Shown piece after piece: positions 63,468 through 64,000 of a stretch of DNA of 64,000 bases (its first letter is position 1; the number at the start of each line of letters is the position of its first letter). Below the pieces are notes generated by a model. That model had not been told where the DNA came from and made no database searches. It saw only the letters and a list, made by a program, of their open reading frames with translations. Position numbers and translations under genes: made by a program. The stretch is from Loxodes magnus (taxonomy: Eukaryota > Ciliophora > Karyorelictea > Loxodida > Loxodidae): positions 310,001 to 374,000 of the forward strand of contig CAMPDV010000259.1 of assembly GCA_946699065.1 (NCBI GenBank). Reading direction: 5' to 3'.

Positions 63468-64000
63468 TCACTCACTCAATTGCATAGATTTCCACTCTCT
63501 ATCCTTCAAAGCACCAACTTTTATGTCGTAATAATATATCACATTTGACTATGTGTAAGAATCATTACTCCACATCCATATAACATTATTCACTTATTGA
63601 CCATTGTATCAAAAGAGAGATTATTATTATGGATATTAACTACCATCCCTTATCATGGATCTAGTGTCAAACACACAAGTTTACTTAAGATGATTATTCT
63701 TGTCCCAAATATAAGCACACTCAGCCTCATTCACTCACACACTTGCCAATGAAGAAGCCGGCTTAGGTAACTCCATCCCATACTACTAATACACACTCAA
63801 CATCACGTCATATGATGATACCAAACTTGATCTAGTGAAATTTCTAGATAAATCTGAACTTTATATATGACCACCCACTATCCATACTCTCTCATGTGAT
63901 ACCCATATTCCATTATAAGCGATACAATCCTTATTACTCAACAATGACACAGACTTATTCAAAACTATGTCGTACACCTCCAATGAATTATAGAAATTAA
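63468..64000 (-). CDS. second copy of the kelch protein, C-terminal part only (runs off window end)
   Basis: Diverged duplicate of the 3' end of the gene at 26434-28788. It lacks the N-terminal RING and B-box only because the window ends. Length differences in the compared kelch portion keep the frame, and the TGA codons matching 697 and 739 of the first copy are both present (the former at 63737-63735). This argues for selection on a protein and for TGA as a sense codon. The last residues differ: the proposed TGA stop is at 63470-63468, three codons later than in the first copy. The frame continuing past it into AT-rich repeats is an alternative. Confidence 0.8.

Overview
The window is about 78-80% A+T. 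It comes from a ciliate-type nuclear genome in which TAA and TAG are read as glutamine and TGA is mostly read as tryptophan, but probably also as stop. The best proof is a 784-codon minus-strand gene (28788 to 26434) encoding a RING-like/B-box/coiled-coil/kelch protein. It is full of in-frame TAA/TAG where a glutamine-rich coiled coil is expected, and it carries three internal TGA codons (609, 697 and 739). The TGA codons at 697 and 739 are kept in a diverged second copy. CCHC zinc knuckles of the form Cys-Trp-Tyr-Cys with TGA as the Trp codon support the same reading. This code, together with the style of the rRNA fragment, suggests a karyorelict such as Loxodes or a Condylostoma-like heterotrich; the species is inference. 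Because nearly all codons are sense, an open frame alone proves little, and stop positions are often uncertain.

Layout: two large units lie in direct orientation, offset by about 37-38 kb. Positions 1-5812 match 38280-44079, 11681-25510 match 47932-61965, and about 25780-26963 match 62440-64000. Between the first two matching blocks the units hold unrelated DNA. Unit A has 5.9 kb (5813-11680) dominated by a candidate membrane-protein gene. Unit B has 3.85 kb (44080-47931) with a small gag-like retroelement and a (TTATA)n tract. Positions 28789-38279 have no partner inside the window and hold one or two long candidate membrane-protein frames on the plus strand.

Each unit contains: the 3' part of a long plus-strand frame; a decayed ~340-nt 18S rRNA fragment; a family of ~0.7-0.9 kb gag-like elements (start M-x-x-K-K-Q, CCHC knuckle, 3' motif GGNAAACYAAATAAAGGTGA, simple AT tail); a minus-strand APE-type LINE with recognisable endonuclease and reverse-transcriptase motifs broken by frameshifts and by a small insert; a ~4.6 kb segment bounded by ~290-bp G+C-rich inverted repeats of unknown nature, holding another gag-like ORF and LINE remnants; and a block of minisatellites and microsatellites just downstream of the kelch gene.

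The window is therefore a repeat-rich, recently duplicated region with few convincing host genes: the kelch gene pair, probably the long membrane-protein frames, and a short-spaced multi-frame gene next to the first retroelement. No tRNA gene, CRISPR array or prokaryotic operon signal was seen.
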